Assembly: GCA_025362895.1 (NCBI GenBank)
Contig: JANYFA010000100.1
Span: 1 to 34,175, forward strand
Source of the DNA: Sphingomonadaceae bacterium
GTDB lineage: Bacteria; Pseudomonadota; Alphaproteobacteria; Sphingomonadales; Sphingomonadaceae
DNA length: 34,175 nt
Reading direction: 5' to 3'
The stretch's first letter is position 1; each line of letters starts with the position of its first letter. Under the pieces are notes generated by a model. The model worked only from the letters and a program-made list of their open reading frames with translations, made no database searches and was not told where the DNA came from. Positions 15,891 to 25,861 of this stretch are shown piece after piece. The position numbers and the translations under genes are program-made.

Positions 15891-15990
15891 CTCCCTTTCC
15901 CGTTTCTGGGAGGGGGCCGTGGAGTGGGGCCAGGCGACGGAAACGTTGGCTGTGATACTCCCATCTCCGACCCTTCCCGGAAACGGGAGG
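15891..15990. repeat. Inverted repeat inside F0 operon, between atpE and atpF'
   Basis: Arm one TCCCGTTTCTGGGAGGG (15898-15914) pairs with arm two CCCTTCCCGGAAACGGGA (15971-15988), with one mismatch and one bulge. About 56 bases separate them. Each arm is also internally dyad-like (CCC..GGG). The form resembles dispersed intergenic repeats of sphingomonad genomes (inferred, not searched). In the mRNA it would make a long hairpin just after the c-subunit gene, which could stabilise atpE message or reduce expression of the b subunits relative to c. Confidence 0.65.
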
Positions 15991-16012
15991 CGGGCAATTT
16001 AGGAGAGAAGCA

Positions 16013-16483
16013 TTGCCCCAGTTCGATCCCCATGTTGCCGTGCCGCAGATCGTGTGGCTGATTGCGGTTTTCGCGATCCTGTATCTGATCGTGCGCGCTG
16101 CGCTGCCAAAGGTAGAGCGTGTGGTTGGCAGCCGCGCGCACATCATCGGCGCTGATTTGGGCGCTGCTGAACTCGCCAAGACAAATGCGGCGGGCATCAT
16201 CGCTGACTATGAGGCGAGCCTTACCGCTGCGCGTGCTGCCGCAGCCAAGGTCGCCGCTGAAGCCAAAGAGGTAACGGCGGCCGCGACTGCCGCGCAGTTG
16301 AAGGTGGTCGAGGCCGATCTCGCCGCGCATACTTCTGCGGCGACTGCCCGGATCGAGGCGGCACAGGCCGAGGCCTTGGTCTCTCTCAAGGGTGTTGCCG
16401 CCGACGCGACGACCGAGATCGTCGAGCGACTGACCGGACGTCGGCCTGCCGCCGACGAAGTCGCTGCCGCAGTCGGCGCATAA
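16013..16483 (+). CDS. atpF': F0F1 ATP synthase subunit b'
   Basis: One of two different b-type peripheral stalk subunits, typical of alphaproteobacteria. The 156 residues have one N-terminal membrane helix (VPQIVWLIAVFAILYLIV, about 10-28) and a long Ala-rich amphipathic helix. The start is a TTG at 16013 preceded by AGGAG at about 8 bases, the best ribosome-binding site in the region. It is followed by atpF after 9 bases. Assignment as b' rather than b rests on order and on the short N-terminus. Confidence 0.92.
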   Translation: MPQFDPHVAVPQIVWLIAVFAILYLIVRAALPKVERVVGSRAHIIGADLGAAELAKTNAAGIIADYEASLTAARAAAAKVAAEAKEVTAAATAAQLKVVEADLAAHTSAATARIEAAQAEALVSLKGVAADATTEIVERLTGRRPAADEVAAAVGA

Positions 16484-16492
16484 GGAATCGTC

Positions 16493-17053
16493 ATGGCCGA
16501 GCCGACCCCCGAAATCGCTGGCGTCCCCACCACCGGCGGCACCGAACAACCGCACACGCCGACATGGCTTGGCCTGAACGCCGAGGCGTATATCGCCATC
16601 GCCTTCATCATCTTCGTCGGCCTGTTGCTGTACGTCAAAGTGCCAAAGATGATCACGGATGCGCTCGACAGCCGCGCAGGGAAGGTCCGCGACGAACTTG
16701 CCGAAGGCAAGCGCCTCCGGGCCGAGGCGGAGGCGTTGCTCGCGGGCTATCAGGCGAAGTCCGCTTCGGCCGCGTCAGATGCCGACCATATCCTGTCGAC
16801 CGCGCGTGCCGAGGCGGCGGCAATTGTCGCTGATGCCCATGCTGCGACAGAAGCAGTCATCGCGCGTCGGACCACCCTCGCCGAAACCAAGATCGCTGCC
16901 GCCGAGCGTGCTGCCGAAGCCGCCGTCCGCGCGCAGGCTGTCGACCTTGCCACCGCTGCAGCCCGTCGCATCATCGTTGCGCATAATGACCCGGCGGAAG
17001 CTGCGCGCTTGACCAGCACCGCGATTGGGGAACTGGATCAACGACTCCACTAA
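16493..17053 (+). CDS. atpF: F0F1 ATP synthase subunit b
   Basis: Peripheral stalk subunit linking F0 to F1. The 186 residues begin with a soluble 25-residue extension (AEPTPEIAGVPTTGG...), then a membrane helix (AYIAIAFIIFVGLLLYV, about 32-48) and a charged helix with VPKMITDALDSRAGKVRDELAEG, standard for subunit b. Last gene of the F0 operon. The F1 genes are absent, in line with the separate F0 and F1 operons of alphaproteobacteria. Confidence 0.93.
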   Translation: MAEPTPEIAGVPTTGGTEQPHTPTWLGLNAEAYIAIAFIIFVGLLLYVKVPKMITDALDSRAGKVRDELAEGKRLRAEAEALLAGYQAKSASAASDADHILSTARAEAAAIVADAHAATEAVIARRTTLAETKIAAAERAAEAAVRAQAVDLATAAARRIIVAHNDPAEAARLTSTAIGELDQRLH

Positions 17054-17194
17054 GCCGAATTTGCAGGCTCGACGTCGTCGTTTGAGGTGGACGCCGTGCG
17101 CCTCCGCACCGCAGGATGATCATGCGCTAGCGCTTGGCGACGGTGCCAGACCGTACTAGATGTAGTGGCAGATCAATGTCAGGTCACTGCCTTC

Positions 17195-17653
17195 ATGCAT
17201 CGTGAAACAATCGCTATCGGTGCTGACCATGCGGGCTTTGCCATGAAGGCGACGCTTGCTACCGACCTTGCCCAGATGGGTTATGATGTCCTCGATCTGG
17301 GAACAAATTCAGAGGCTTCGGTTGATTACCCTGATTTCGGCTTTGCGGTCGGTCGTGCCGTGGCAAGCGGCGAGGCGGTTCGCGGGATTGTCGTGTGTGG
17401 CACGGGCATCGGCATCAGCATCGCCGCCAACCGCAATCCTCACGTTCGCGCTGCTCTTTGCACTTGTGGCCTCATGGCTGGCTTGGCGAGGGAACATAAC
17501 GATGCCAATGTCTTAGCCCTCGGTAGTCGAATCATCGGCATCGAAACGGCGCGAGATTGCATGCGCCAGTTCCTGTCGACCCGATATGGTGGCGATCGTC
17601 ATGCTGGCCGCGTCACCAAGTTAAGCCACATAGAATTAGAGATTGTCGAGTGA
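17195..17653 (+). CDS. rpiB: Ribose-5-phosphate isomerase B
   Basis: Interconverts ribose 5-phosphate and ribulose 5-phosphate in the pentose phosphate pathway. The 152 residues show [10 protein letters not shown] at the N-terminus, the active-site loop [14 protein letters not shown] with the catalytic Cys, HVRAALC, and [16 protein letters not shown], all standard for the RpiB/LacAB family. The ATG at 17195 gives the normal N-terminus; an in-frame GTG at 17165 would add ten residues. The stop overlaps the glyA start as GTGA. Confidence 0.92.
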   Translation: MHRETIAIGADHAGFAMKATLATDLAQMGYDVLDLGTNSEASVDYPDFGFAVGRAVASGEAVRGIVVCGTGIGISIAANRNPHVRAALCTCGLMAGLAREHNDANVLALGSRIIGIETARDCMRQFLSTRYGGDRHAGRVTKLSHIELEIVE

Positions 17654-18939
17654 GCACTGCACCACAAATCATTGGTTATGATGGGTTCTTTTCCGATCCC
17701 GTCGAGGGCGAGATCGCTGCGGCCATCGCCATGGAACTTGACCGCCAGCAGAACCAAATCGAGCTGATCGCGTCGGAAAATATTGTCAGTCGCGCCGTCC
17801 TCGACGCGCAAGGTTCAGTATTCACGAACAAATATGCCGAGGGCTACCCCGGCAAGCGTTACTATCAAGGCTGCGCACCTTCAGACATCGTCGAAACGCT
17901 CGCGATCGAGCGCGCCAAAGCACTGTTTTCATGCAGTTATGCCAACGTCCAGCCGCACTCAGGGGCGCAGGCCAATGGTGCTGTTATGCTCGCGCTGGTC
18001 AAGCCGGGCGACACAATCCTCGGTATGTCACTCGACGCTGGCGGGCACCTGACTCACGGGGCAGCGCCGTCGATGTCGGGCAAGTGGTTCAATCCGGTTC
18101 AATATGGCGTACGGCGCAACGATCATCTGATCGATTACGATGCCGTCGAGGCTCTGGCGAAGGAGCATCGCCCAACGCTGATTATCGCTGGGGGATCCGC
18201 CTATCCGCGCGTCATAGATTTCAAACGCTTCCGGGCGATTGCTGATAGGATCGGAGCGTATCTGATGGTCGATATGGCCCATTTTGCTGGCCTCGTTGCG
18301 GCGGGAATTCATCCCAGCCCCTTGCCGTTCGCCGATGTCGTCACGACCACAACCCACAAGACGCTGCGCGGCCCGCGCGGCGGCATGATCCTGTCGAATG
18401 ACGATGCGCTTGGTAAGAAATTCAATTCGGCGGTCTTCCCGGGGCTTCAGGGCGGACCGCTCATGCATGTTATCGCGGCAAAGGCAGTGGCTTTTGGTGA
18501 GGCGCTTCGCCCCGAATTTACGGACTACGCGCGCGCCGTCGTCGTGAACGCACAGGTTCTGGCGGCGCGTCTGGCCGCCCGGGGGTGCGCCGTGATCGCG
18601 GGCGGGACCGATACTCATCTCGCGTTGATCGACTTGACACCGAAGGGCTTAACCGGACGCGACGCCGACGAGGCGCTGGAGCGCGCTGGAATTACGTGCA
18701 ATAAAAATGGTATTCCCTTCGATCCGCTACCGCCGACGAAAACGTCGGGGATCCGCGTCGGTTCACCGGCAGGGACAACGCGCGGCTTTGGCGTTGCTGA
18801 GTTCAGCGCAATTGCCGACATGATTGCCGACGTGCTCGATGGGCTGGCCACTCATGGCGCGGAGGGCAATCGAACGGTGGAGCAGTCGGTCAATGTCCGG
18901 GTTCGGGCGTTGTGCGCTCGCTTCCCGATCTACCCCTGA
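17650..18939 (+). CDS. glyA: Serine hydroxymethyltransferase
   Basis: PLP enzyme converting serine and tetrahydrofolate to glycine and methylene-tetrahydrofolate; the latter is also the methyl source for the TrmFO encoded at 28.9-30.2 kb. The 429 residues contain [11 protein letters not shown], the [10 protein letters not shown] loop, [13 protein letters not shown] and the PLP lysine (about 237) in [14 protein letters not shown]. The GTG start (17650) overlaps the rpiB stop. The nrdR gene follows after 6 bases. Serine supplied by SerA/SerC is its substrate. Confidence 0.96.
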   Translation: MSTAPQIIGYDGFFSDPVEGEIAAAIAMELDRQQNQIELIASENIVSRAVLDAQGSVFTNKYAEGYPGKRYYQGCAPSDIVETLAIERAKALFSCSYANVQPHSGAQANGAVMLALVKPGDTILGMSLDAGGHLTHGAAPSMSGKWFNPVQYGVRRNDHLIDYDAVEALAKEHRPTLIIAGGSAYPRVIDFKRFRAIADRIGAYLMVDMAHFAGLVAAGIHPSPLPFADVVTTTTHKTLRGPRGGMILSNDDALGKKFNSAVFPGLQGGPLMHVIAAKAVAFGEALRPEFTDYARAVVVNAQVLAARLAARGCAVIAGGTDTHLALIDLTPKGLTGRDADEALERAGITCNKNGIPFDPLPPTKTSGIRVGSPAGTTRGFGVAEFSAIADMIADVLDGLATHGAEGNRTVEQSVNVRVRALCARFPIYP

Positions 18940-18945
18940 TTCTCA

Positions 18946-19431
18946 ATGCGCTGCCCCTTCTGCGCCAACGATGACAGTCAGGTTAAGGACAGCCGTCCGA
19001 CCGAGGATGGAGGGGCCATTCGTCGCCGTCGCCAATGCCCTGCCTGCGGCGCGCGGTTCACGACCTTCGAGCGGATTCAGTTGCGTGAGATGGTCGTCGT
19101 CAAGAAATCGGGGCGGCGCGAGGGGTTTGATCGTGATAAATTGGCGCGCTCGGTCGAGGTCGCGTGTCGCAAGCGTCCCATTGAACCGCAGCGGATCGAA
19201 CGCCTTGTGAACGGCGTCGTCCGGCGTCTTGAATCGTCGGGCGAAAGCGAGCTTGGGGTTGGGTTGATCGGTGAGATGGTGATGGAGGGTCTGCAGGCAC
19301 TCGACCCCGTCGCCTATATAAGATTCGCCAGCGTTTACCGTGATTTCCGTGAAGCCCGCGACTTCGAAACTTTCGTGGGCGCGCTCGGTAACGGGGAGGG
19401 GGTGCCGCGCATCGGCGGCGGGTACGAGTGA
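18946..19431 (+). CDS. nrdR: Transcriptional repressor NrdR
   Basis: Nucleotide-sensing repressor of ribonucleotide reductase genes. The 161 residues have the zinc ribbon Cys3-Cys6 and Cys31-Cys34 with the DNA-binding basic loop [17 protein letters not shown]. An ATP-cone domain follows ([20 protein letters not shown] to [12 protein letters not shown]). It lies 6 bases after glyA. The last 4 bases overlap the trmJ start as GTGA, so the four genes rpiB-glyA-nrdR-trmJ look like one operon. No NrdR boxes were found in the window. Confidence 0.95.
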   Translation: MRCPFCANDDSQVKDSRPTEDGGAIRRRRQCPACGARFTTFERIQLREMVVVKKSGRREGFDRDKLARSVEVACRKRPIEPQRIERLVNGVVRRLESSGESELGVGLIGEMVMEGLQALDPVAYIRFASVYRDFREARDFETFVGALGNGEGVPRIGGGYE

Positions 19432-20171
19432 GCGGCGCGCGACCCCCGGCGATCATTCTTGTCCGTCCGCAGCTTGGGGCCAATATCGGTGCTACCGCGC
19501 GGGCAATGCTCAATTTCGGCCTGACCGAGTTGCGTCTGGTCGCCCCTCGGGACGGATGGCCCAACCCTGATGCCGGACCGTCGGCGAGCGGAGCCGACGA
19601 GGTGTTGGCCTCCGCCCAGGTGTTCGGTACCGTTACTGACGCCGTCGCCGACTTGACATTGGTCTATGCCACGACACTCCGTCATCGTGCGCTGACGCGC
19701 CCGGTCGCGACGCCGCATGGGGCGGCGCGGGCGATGCGGGCGGAGGCTGGACGAGGCGGGGCGGCGTACTGCGGTGTCCTGTTCGGGCCCGAGCGTTCCG
19801 GGCTGGAAACCGAAGACCTTGCCGTGGCCCACGCAATTCTGACGATTCCGGTGAACCCTTCATTCGGGTCCCTCAACCTGGCGCAAGCAGTGTTGCTGAC
19901 GGCGTATGAGTGGTTCCGGACGGCGGACGCGACGCCCGATGTCGTCATGGACAATTATGACGGACCGGCAGCGAATGTCGAACTGGAACGACTGATCGCG
20001 GCGCTGGAAATCGAGCTGACGGCGGCGAACTACTACGCAATTCCCGGCAGGTCGGACGTTGCGCGGCTGACACTACGCAACCTGATAACACGCCCGGGTT
20101 TTAGCGAACATGAGGTGCGAACCCTGCGCGGCGTTGTCCGCGCCCTCGCCAGCCGTCGGATAAGCCGGTAG
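19428..20171 (+). CDS. trmJ: tRNA (cytidine/uridine-2'-O-)-methyltransferase TrmJ-like
   Basis: SPOUT-superfamily RNA methyltransferase; TrmJ methylates the ribose at tRNA position 32. The 247 residues carry [22 protein letters not shown] near the N-terminus, then the knot motifs [14 protein letters not shown] and [18 protein letters not shown], the latter pair forming the SAM-binding trefoil. The alpha-helical C-terminal extension (from about 170) is of the TrmJ kind, but the exact nucleotide target is inferred. The GTG start overlaps nrdR. It converges on the ctrA-like gene across a hairpin. Confidence 0.87.
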   Translation: MSGARPPAIILVRPQLGANIGATARAMLNFGLTELRLVAPRDGWPNPDAGPSASGADEVLASAQVFGTVTDAVADLTLVYATTLRHRALTRPVATPHGAARAMRAEAGRGGAAYCGVLFGPERSGLETEDLAVAHAILTIPVNPSFGSLNLAQAVLLTAYEWFRTADATPDVVMDNYDGPAANVELERLIAALEIELTAANYYAIPGRSDVARLTLRNLITRPGFSEHEVRTLRGVVRALASRRISR

Positions 20172-20183
20172 CCGGACCGGCTT
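20162..20183. terminator. Bidirectional hairpin between trmJ and ctrA-like gene
   Basis: AAGCCGG (20162-20168) and CCGGCTT (20177-20183) make a perfect 7-bp stem with an 8-base loop. It begins inside the trmJ stop region and lies 17 bases from the convergent ctrA-like stop. No long T-run is present. Confidence 0.55.
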
Positions 20184-20199
20184 GAACGGCGCGAATCCT

Positions 20200-20907
20200 C
20201 TAGGCGACCTTGATTGCCTCGCCGGGAACTTCGGGATCGCGCAAGGCGTAGCCGCGCCCCCAAACCGTTTCGATGCATGTCGCGGCACCGTCGCCAGCCG
20301 TCGCCAGCTTTTTGCGAAGCTTGCAGACGAAAACGTCGATAATCTTCAGTTCAGGTTCGTCGCGACCGCCGTAGAGGTGGGTCAAGAACATCTCCTTGGT
20401 CAGGGTCATGCCCTTGCGGAGCGAGAGCAGTTCGAGGATCGAATATTCCTTGCCGGTCAAGGCGACGCGGTGGTTATCGACGGTGACGACACGCGCATTA
20501 AGGTCAATCGCCATTGTACCGGTGCGGATGATCGATTCGGCATGCCCCTTTGAACGGCGAACAAGCGCGTGGAGGCGGGCAACGAGCTCGTCGCGCTGGA
20601 ATGGCTTGGTGACATAATCATCGGCGCCGAAGCCGAAGCCGCTGACCTTGGTCGCGATTTCGCTGTCCCCCGAGAGGATCATCACCGGCGTCGCAATCCG
20701 CGCGAGGCGCAAGCGGCGGAGAACCTCATAACCGTGGACATCGGGGAGCGTTAGATCGAGCAAGATCGCGTCATAATCGTACAGGCGGGCAAGCTCGATC
20801 GCCGCTTCCCCTTCGGTGACCGTCTCATACTCAACACCGACGCCGCTCAGCATCATCGTGACGGCGCGAACCATCAATTTGTCGTCTTCGATCAACAAAA
20901 CGCGCAT
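20200..20907 (-). CDS. ctrA: CtrA-family cell-cycle response regulator
   Basis: OmpR-type response regulator of the alphaproteobacterial cell-cycle/motility master family. The 235 residues have a receiver with acidic pocket Glu7-Asp8-Asp9, phospho-acceptor Asp51 in ILLDLTLPD (the same number as in Caulobacter CtrA) and Lys in VTKPF. The winged-helix domain is almost identical to CtrA ([57 protein letters not shown]). The receiver ([22 protein letters not shown]) is noticeably more diverged than the DNA-binding part. It could be the sole CtrA or a paralogue. A -10-like TATACT and a GANTC site lie in its promoter. sciP lies just upstream on the same strand. Confidence 0.85.
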   Translation of the reverse strand: MRVLLIEDDKLMVRAVTMMLSGVGVEYETVTEGEAAIELARLYDYDAILLDLTLPDVHGYEVLRRLRLARIATPVMILSGDSEIATKVSGFGFGADDYVTKPFQRDELVARLHALVRRSKGHAESIIRTGTMAIDLNARVVTVDNHRVALTGKEYSILELLSLRKGMTLTKEMFLTHLYGGRDEPELKIIDVFVCKLRKKLATAGDGAATCIETVWGRGYALRDPEVPGEAIKVA

Positions 20908-20952
20908 GAGAAAATTTCCCGCCTCAGAGCAATCGCACCCCGGGAGACGATA

Positions 20953-20988
20953 AGTATAGGGAATCGCGCCGTTGGTAAATAAGATTAA
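20953..20988 (-). promoter_or_regulatory. Candidate ctrA promoter with GANTC methylation site and TTAA half-site
   Basis: On the minus strand TATACT (20958-20953) is a good -10 about 46 bases before the ctrA ATG. Immediately upstream is GATTC (20965-20961), a GANTC site for the CcrM methylase. Further upstream is TTAA (20988-20985) followed by an AT-rich stretch that resembles half of a CtrA box (TTAA-N7-TTAA). In Caulobacter, ctrA transcription is tuned by CcrM methylation and by CtrA itself. The parallel is inferred from these sites. Confidence 0.45.
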
Positions 20989-21017
20989 CGCAGATGGTTG
21001 TCCCGCGAGAATTCAGT

Positions 21018-21284
21018 CTAATGGCTCGCTTCAAACACTTCGCGATAGACTTGCACGCGTGTGACGCGCAGCCCGGCGATGCCGGCAGCGTCGATCGCGC
21101 GCTCCCACAAGCACAGTTCCTCAGGGCTGAGCGCATAGCGGGCGCAGGCTTCGGCACGATTGATAACACCGTCACGAATCGCACGCACGACATCCGCCTT
21201 GCGGCTTGGCACCCAACGCGATGTATTCGCCGGAGGCAGTCGCCCGTGCCCATCATGAGCGAGCGCCGTGTTGACCTGAACCAT
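21018..21284 (-). CDS. sciP: SciP-like CtrA inhibitory protein (DUF1153)
   Basis: Small helix-turn-helix protein; in Caulobacter, SciP binds CtrA and DNA to stop activation of CtrA-controlled promoters. The 88 residues hold the full DUF1153 core: LPPANTSRWVPSRKADVVRA, NRAEACARYALSPEELCLWERAI and GLRVTRVQVYRE. The ATG at 21284 has GGAGG 5 bases upstream (excellent). The frame extends to 21326 without a better start. It lies 110 bases ahead of the ctrA-like gene on the same strand, so regulator and antagonist are adjacent and possibly co-transcribed. Confidence 0.88.
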   Translation of the reverse strand: MVQVNTALAHDGHGRLPPANTSRWVPSRKADVVRAIRDGVINRAEACARYALSPEELCLWERAIDAAGIAGLRVTRVQVYREVFEASH

Positions 21285-21384
21285 TGCGTCCTCCTGCTGC
21301 TCGTACAAGATACGGCTGAGGCGCATTATGGTTGCGTGAGCCTGAACGACTTGATCGATCAGCGTGCCGGTTTACATGCTGATC

Positions 21385-22479
21385 ATGTCGATTGCGCCTG
21401 ACCTGCCGCCGCCTGGGACTCGCGTCGTCGTCGCCATGTCGGGCGGCGTCGATTCGTCGGTCGTCGCCGCCTTGTGCGTCGAGGCCGGGTGCGAAACGAT
21501 CGGAGTGACGCTCCAGCTGTACGACGATGGGGCAAGCAAGGGCAGCATCGGCGCATGCTGCGCGGGGGCCGACATTGCCGACGCGCGGCGTGTCGCTGCA
21601 CGTCTCGGCATTCCGCACTATGTGCTCGACTACGAAGACCAGTTTCGCGGCGGCGTGATCGGCGACTTTGCCGACGCTTATGTCCGGGGGGAAACGCCCG
21701 TGCCGTGTGTCGCGTGCAACCGTACCGTTAAGTTTCGTGATCTTCTGGGCGTGGCTCGTGATCTTGGCGCTGAGTGTCTCGCGACGGGCCATTATGTCCG
21801 CCGTGTCGCGGAGAACAACGTCGAGCTTCACCGCGCGGTCGATCCGGCGAAGGATCAAAGTTATTTTATGTATGCCACGACGGCTTCACAGCTCGATTAT
21901 CTCCGCTTTCCCTTGGGGGGGGTGAGCAAAGCGAGTGTGCGCGAGCATGCTGCGCGATTCGGGTTGGCGGTCGCCGACAAGCCCGACAGCCAGGATATCT
22001 GTTTCGTCCCCGGCGGCGACTATGCCGCCGTCGTCAGGCGGTTGCGCCCCGAAGCCGATGCCCCTGGTGAGATTGTCGACCTCTCCGGACGGACGATCGG
22101 GCGGCACAACGGTGTCGTCGGCTTCACGATCGGCCAGCGGCGCGGTCTCGATATCGGCGGGCAGGCAGAGCCGCTGTACGTTGTTGCGGTCGATCCGGCG
22201 TTGCGCCGTGTTGTCGCCGGGCCTCGGAGCGCGCTCGCGGTCGCACGGATCGCACTGCGAGACGTAAACTGGCTCGCCGACGACTTGCCCGCGATAATCG
22301 GCGTAAAGATCCGCTCTGCCGCGGCCGTGGTAGAGGCGTCGCTTGATCGTGCGGCCGGGCAAATCGCCTTCGCTGTGCCGCAGTTCGGGGTGGCGCGCGG
22401 TCAGGCGGCGGTCGTGTACGCCGGGACGCGCGTTCTCGGTGGCGGCACGATTGCTGCCACCCACGCGCCAACTTCGTGA
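21385..22479 (+). CDS. mnmA: tRNA-specific 2-thiouridylase MnmA
   Basis: Adds sulphur to U34 of tRNAs for Lys, Glu and Gln. It shows the PP-loop SGGVDSS (about 19-25), [15 protein letters not shown], the [13 protein letters not shown] region with the first catalytic Cys, [15 protein letters not shown], and the second catalytic Cys in [13 protein letters not shown]. The C-terminal beta domain contains [10 protein letters not shown]. Two nearby ATGs (21376, 21385) and a GTG (21364) are possible starts; none has a good ribosome-binding site, so the start is uncertain by a few codons. Confidence 0.93.
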   Translation: MSIAPDLPPPGTRVVVAMSGGVDSSVVAALCVEAGCETIGVTLQLYDDGASKGSIGACCAGADIADARRVAARLGIPHYVLDYEDQFRGGVIGDFADAYVRGETPVPCVACNRTVKFRDLLGVARDLGAECLATGHYVRRVAENNVELHRAVDPAKDQSYFMYATTASQLDYLRFPLGGVSKASVREHAARFGLAVADKPDSQDICFVPGGDYAAVVRRLRPEADAPGEIVDLSGRTIGRHNGVVGFTIGQRRGLDIGGQAEPLYVVAVDPALRRVVAGPRSALAVARIALRDVNWLADDLPAIIGVKIRSAAAVVEASLDRAAGQIAFAVPQFGVARGQAAVVYAGTRVLGGGTIAATHAPTS

Positions 22480-22482
22480 CGT

Positions 22483-22523
22483 GCGTCAAATTGTTGGCGG
22501 TGAAAACGCCATCCGTTTGACGC
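22483..22523. promoter_or_regulatory. Nested inverted repeat between mnmA and sigma-54 activator gene
   Basis: GCGTCAAA (22483-22490) pairs perfectly with TTTGACGC (22516-22523). Within it, TGGCG (22495-22499) pairs with CGCCA (22507-22511). It starts 3 bases after the mnmA stop and is centred about 88 bases upstream of the predicted start of transcription of the next gene. It could be an mnmA terminator or an enhancer site for a sigma-54 activator. The sequence alone does not decide. Confidence 0.5.
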
Positions 22524-22563
22524 TCTCGGTGCGTTTAGTTCAATGTGCCCTCCGCCCGGCGAA

Positions 22564-22580
22564 TTGGCACGCCCTTTGCA
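22564..22580 (+). promoter_or_regulatory. Sigma-54 (-24/-12) promoter
   Basis: TTGGCAC-GCCCT-TTGCA matches the RpoN consensus TGGCAC-N5-TTGCA without error; the GG and GC doublets are 10 bases apart. It is placed so that transcription would start near 22591, about 20 bases before the ATG of the AAA+ activator at 22612. This explains why the longer in-frame start at 22543 should be rejected. Confidence 0.75.
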
Positions 22581-22611
22581 AGTTGCATCCGAGAGCGGGG
22601 GCGCGAGCGGC

Positions 22612-23778
22612 ATGGCTATTCCACTTATTGGCATTTCGGCGGCGGCGGCGCGGCTGCATCCGCGTCTTGGCGACGCCGTATGCGGGCGCGGCGAGCGTCC
22701 GCTGCGCGTCGTCGCGGCGGACGAAGCGGGAGGCGATGTCATCGTCGCGGATGGTGCAGGTGGTATCGCGATCTGCCCGACGAGTGGGCGGCTATGCCTC
22801 GATTTCAGCTCCGATGGCATCGATTTTGCGGCGGGCGTAATCATCGCGCATTCACGCGGGGCGGCTCCTGCCGGTGACAGTATCGCATCGGCGGCGCTGA
22901 TCGGCCTTGCTGCCCGGGTTGCGACGCGCGACGTGGGCGTCCTGATCGCGGGGCCGACAGGGACGGGCAAGGAGGTCATTGCGCGTTTTATTCATACACG
23001 CTCGCCCCGTGCCGCCGGACCATTCGTCGCGGTTAATTGCGCCGCGATCCCGGAAACGATGCTTGAGGCGACGCTTTTTGGGTTCGAACGTGGGGCGTTC
23101 ACCGGAGCGACCGGAAGCGCACCGGGGCTGTTTCGCGCGGCAGCGAAAGGAACGTTGCTTCTGGATGAGGTCGGTGAATTGCCGCTCAGTCTGCAGGCAA
23201 AACTACTCCGTGCACTGCAGGAGCATGAGGTGTTGCCAGTCGGCGCGACGGTGCCGGTTGCGATTGATGCCCGGATCATTGCCACCGCCAATCGCGACCT
23301 TGCCACCGAAGTTGCTGGAGGGCGGTTCCGCGCCGACTTGTTCTACCGACTCGCGGTGTTTCCGCTGGCGACGATTTCGCTTGCTGCGCGCCGCGCGGAT
23401 ATCGTTCCGATCACTGCTGCATTGTGGTTGCGGCAGGGCATCGCCGCCTGGCCAACTTCGGCGGCGCTGGCAAAGCTCGCCGCACATTCGTGGCCGGGCA
23501 ATGTCCGTGAACTCGGTAACGTCGTCTCGCGCGCTGCGATCTTTGCCGAAGGGGCGACTGTGGGCCCTGACGACATCGTTTTCGACCTTCCACACGCTAT
23601 GGCTGCATCGCTCGTGCAGACGGTTCGCGCGCACGAACAGGCGATGATCGATTCAACACTGACGGCATGCGACGGGCGGCGAAGCGTAGCGGCCCGACGC
23701 CTTGGGATCAGCGAGCGGACGCTCCGCTACAAACTCGCGGCGATGCATCGTTCGCCGGGTACGGTGACGCTACAGTAG
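22612..23778 (+). CDS. Sigma-54-dependent transcriptional activator without receiver domain (FlbD/NtrC class)
   Basis: AAA+ enhancer-binding protein that remodels RNA polymerase with RpoN. The 388 residues have an unassigned N-terminal part (about 1-90) lacking any response-regulator motif. This is followed by the AAA+ domain: Walker A GPTGTGKE (114-121), the sigma-54 contact loop GAFTGA (161-166), Walker B GTLLLDEVGEL (about 180-190) and the arginine region RFRADLFYRL. A C-terminal Fis-type helix-turn-helix follows (RRSVAARRLGISERTLRYKLAAM). It is most like the flagellar regulator FlbD of alphaproteobacteria, but no flagellar gene is nearby, so the targets are unknown. The ATG at 22612 is preferred because a perfect sigma-54 promoter lies within the longer frame. 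Confidence 0.85.
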   Translation: MAIPLIGISAAAARLHPRLGDAVCGRGERPLRVVAADEAGGDVIVADGAGGIAICPTSGRLCLDFSSDGIDFAAGVIIAHSRGAAPAGDSIASAALIGLAARVATRDVGVLIAGPTGTGKEVIARFIHTRSPRAAGPFVAVNCAAIPETMLEATLFGFERGAFTGATGSAPGLFRAAAKGTLLLDEVGELPLSLQAKLLRALQEHEVLPVGATVPVAIDARIIATANRDLATEVAGGRFRADLFYRLAVFPLATISLAARRADIVPITAALWLRQGIAAWPTSAALAKLAAHSWPGNVRELGNVVSRAAIFAEGATVGPDDIVFDLPHAMAASLVQTVRAHEQAMIDSTLTACDGRRSVAARRLGISERTLRYKLAAMHRSPGTVTLQ

Positions 23779-24163
23779 GAGATGTGGAGGCTGTGGCGCG
23801 GCAGGCCTGCACCTTCACAGCCTTCAACAGACCATGAAGCCCGTCATCGAATGGAACATTCGGTGCATCGAGCAGCGCGAGCAGGCCATTTAAATCACCG
23901 TAATTATTCCCATCGGGGGAATTTAATCGCACGATTGACACTGTTCGACCTCTGACACGCGCTGCCGAGCGGCTTTACGCCGGCAGAGTCGGATCATGTC
24001 AACAGTCCAGTGTGCGGTGGGTTCCCGTACTTTAATGTGATCATTGGCGCCATGGCGCGGTCGTGCGTCTGTGCGGATGCGGAATCGCGCGTTGCCGTCC
24101 GCCCCGCCGGTGCGCTACATGCGCTCCAGCTTCAAACATCCGATCCGAAAGCCCGTACCTGTC
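23779..24163. other. 385-base gap without a supported gene, AT-rich centre
   Basis: The gap between the sigma-54 activator and ettA has an AT-rich centre (about 23888-23940). This includes ATTTAAAT, a stem ATTCCC-ATCGG-GGGAAT, and TTAA motifs with 7-base spacing to TAAT or ATTG that faintly recall CtrA boxes. A minus-strand open frame of 77 codons (start GTG at 23941) reads into the activator gene and ends in low-complexity sequence; I do not support it as a gene. A 12-bp palindrome GCGCCATGGCGC is at 24047-24058. The ettA promoter must be here but cannot be placed. Confidence 0.5.
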
Positions 24164-25843
<1,680 letters not shown>

Positions 25844-25861
25844 GTACGAGAGGGGGAGTCG

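Noticed and set aside
22543-22611. Longer N-terminus for the sigma-54 activator
   Set aside because: The extra 23 codons contain the -24/-12 promoter itself, so they would lie upstream of the predicted transcript.
23834-23893. 19-codon plus-strand frame starting MKPVIEWN
   Set aside because: No ribosome-binding site and no support beyond being open.
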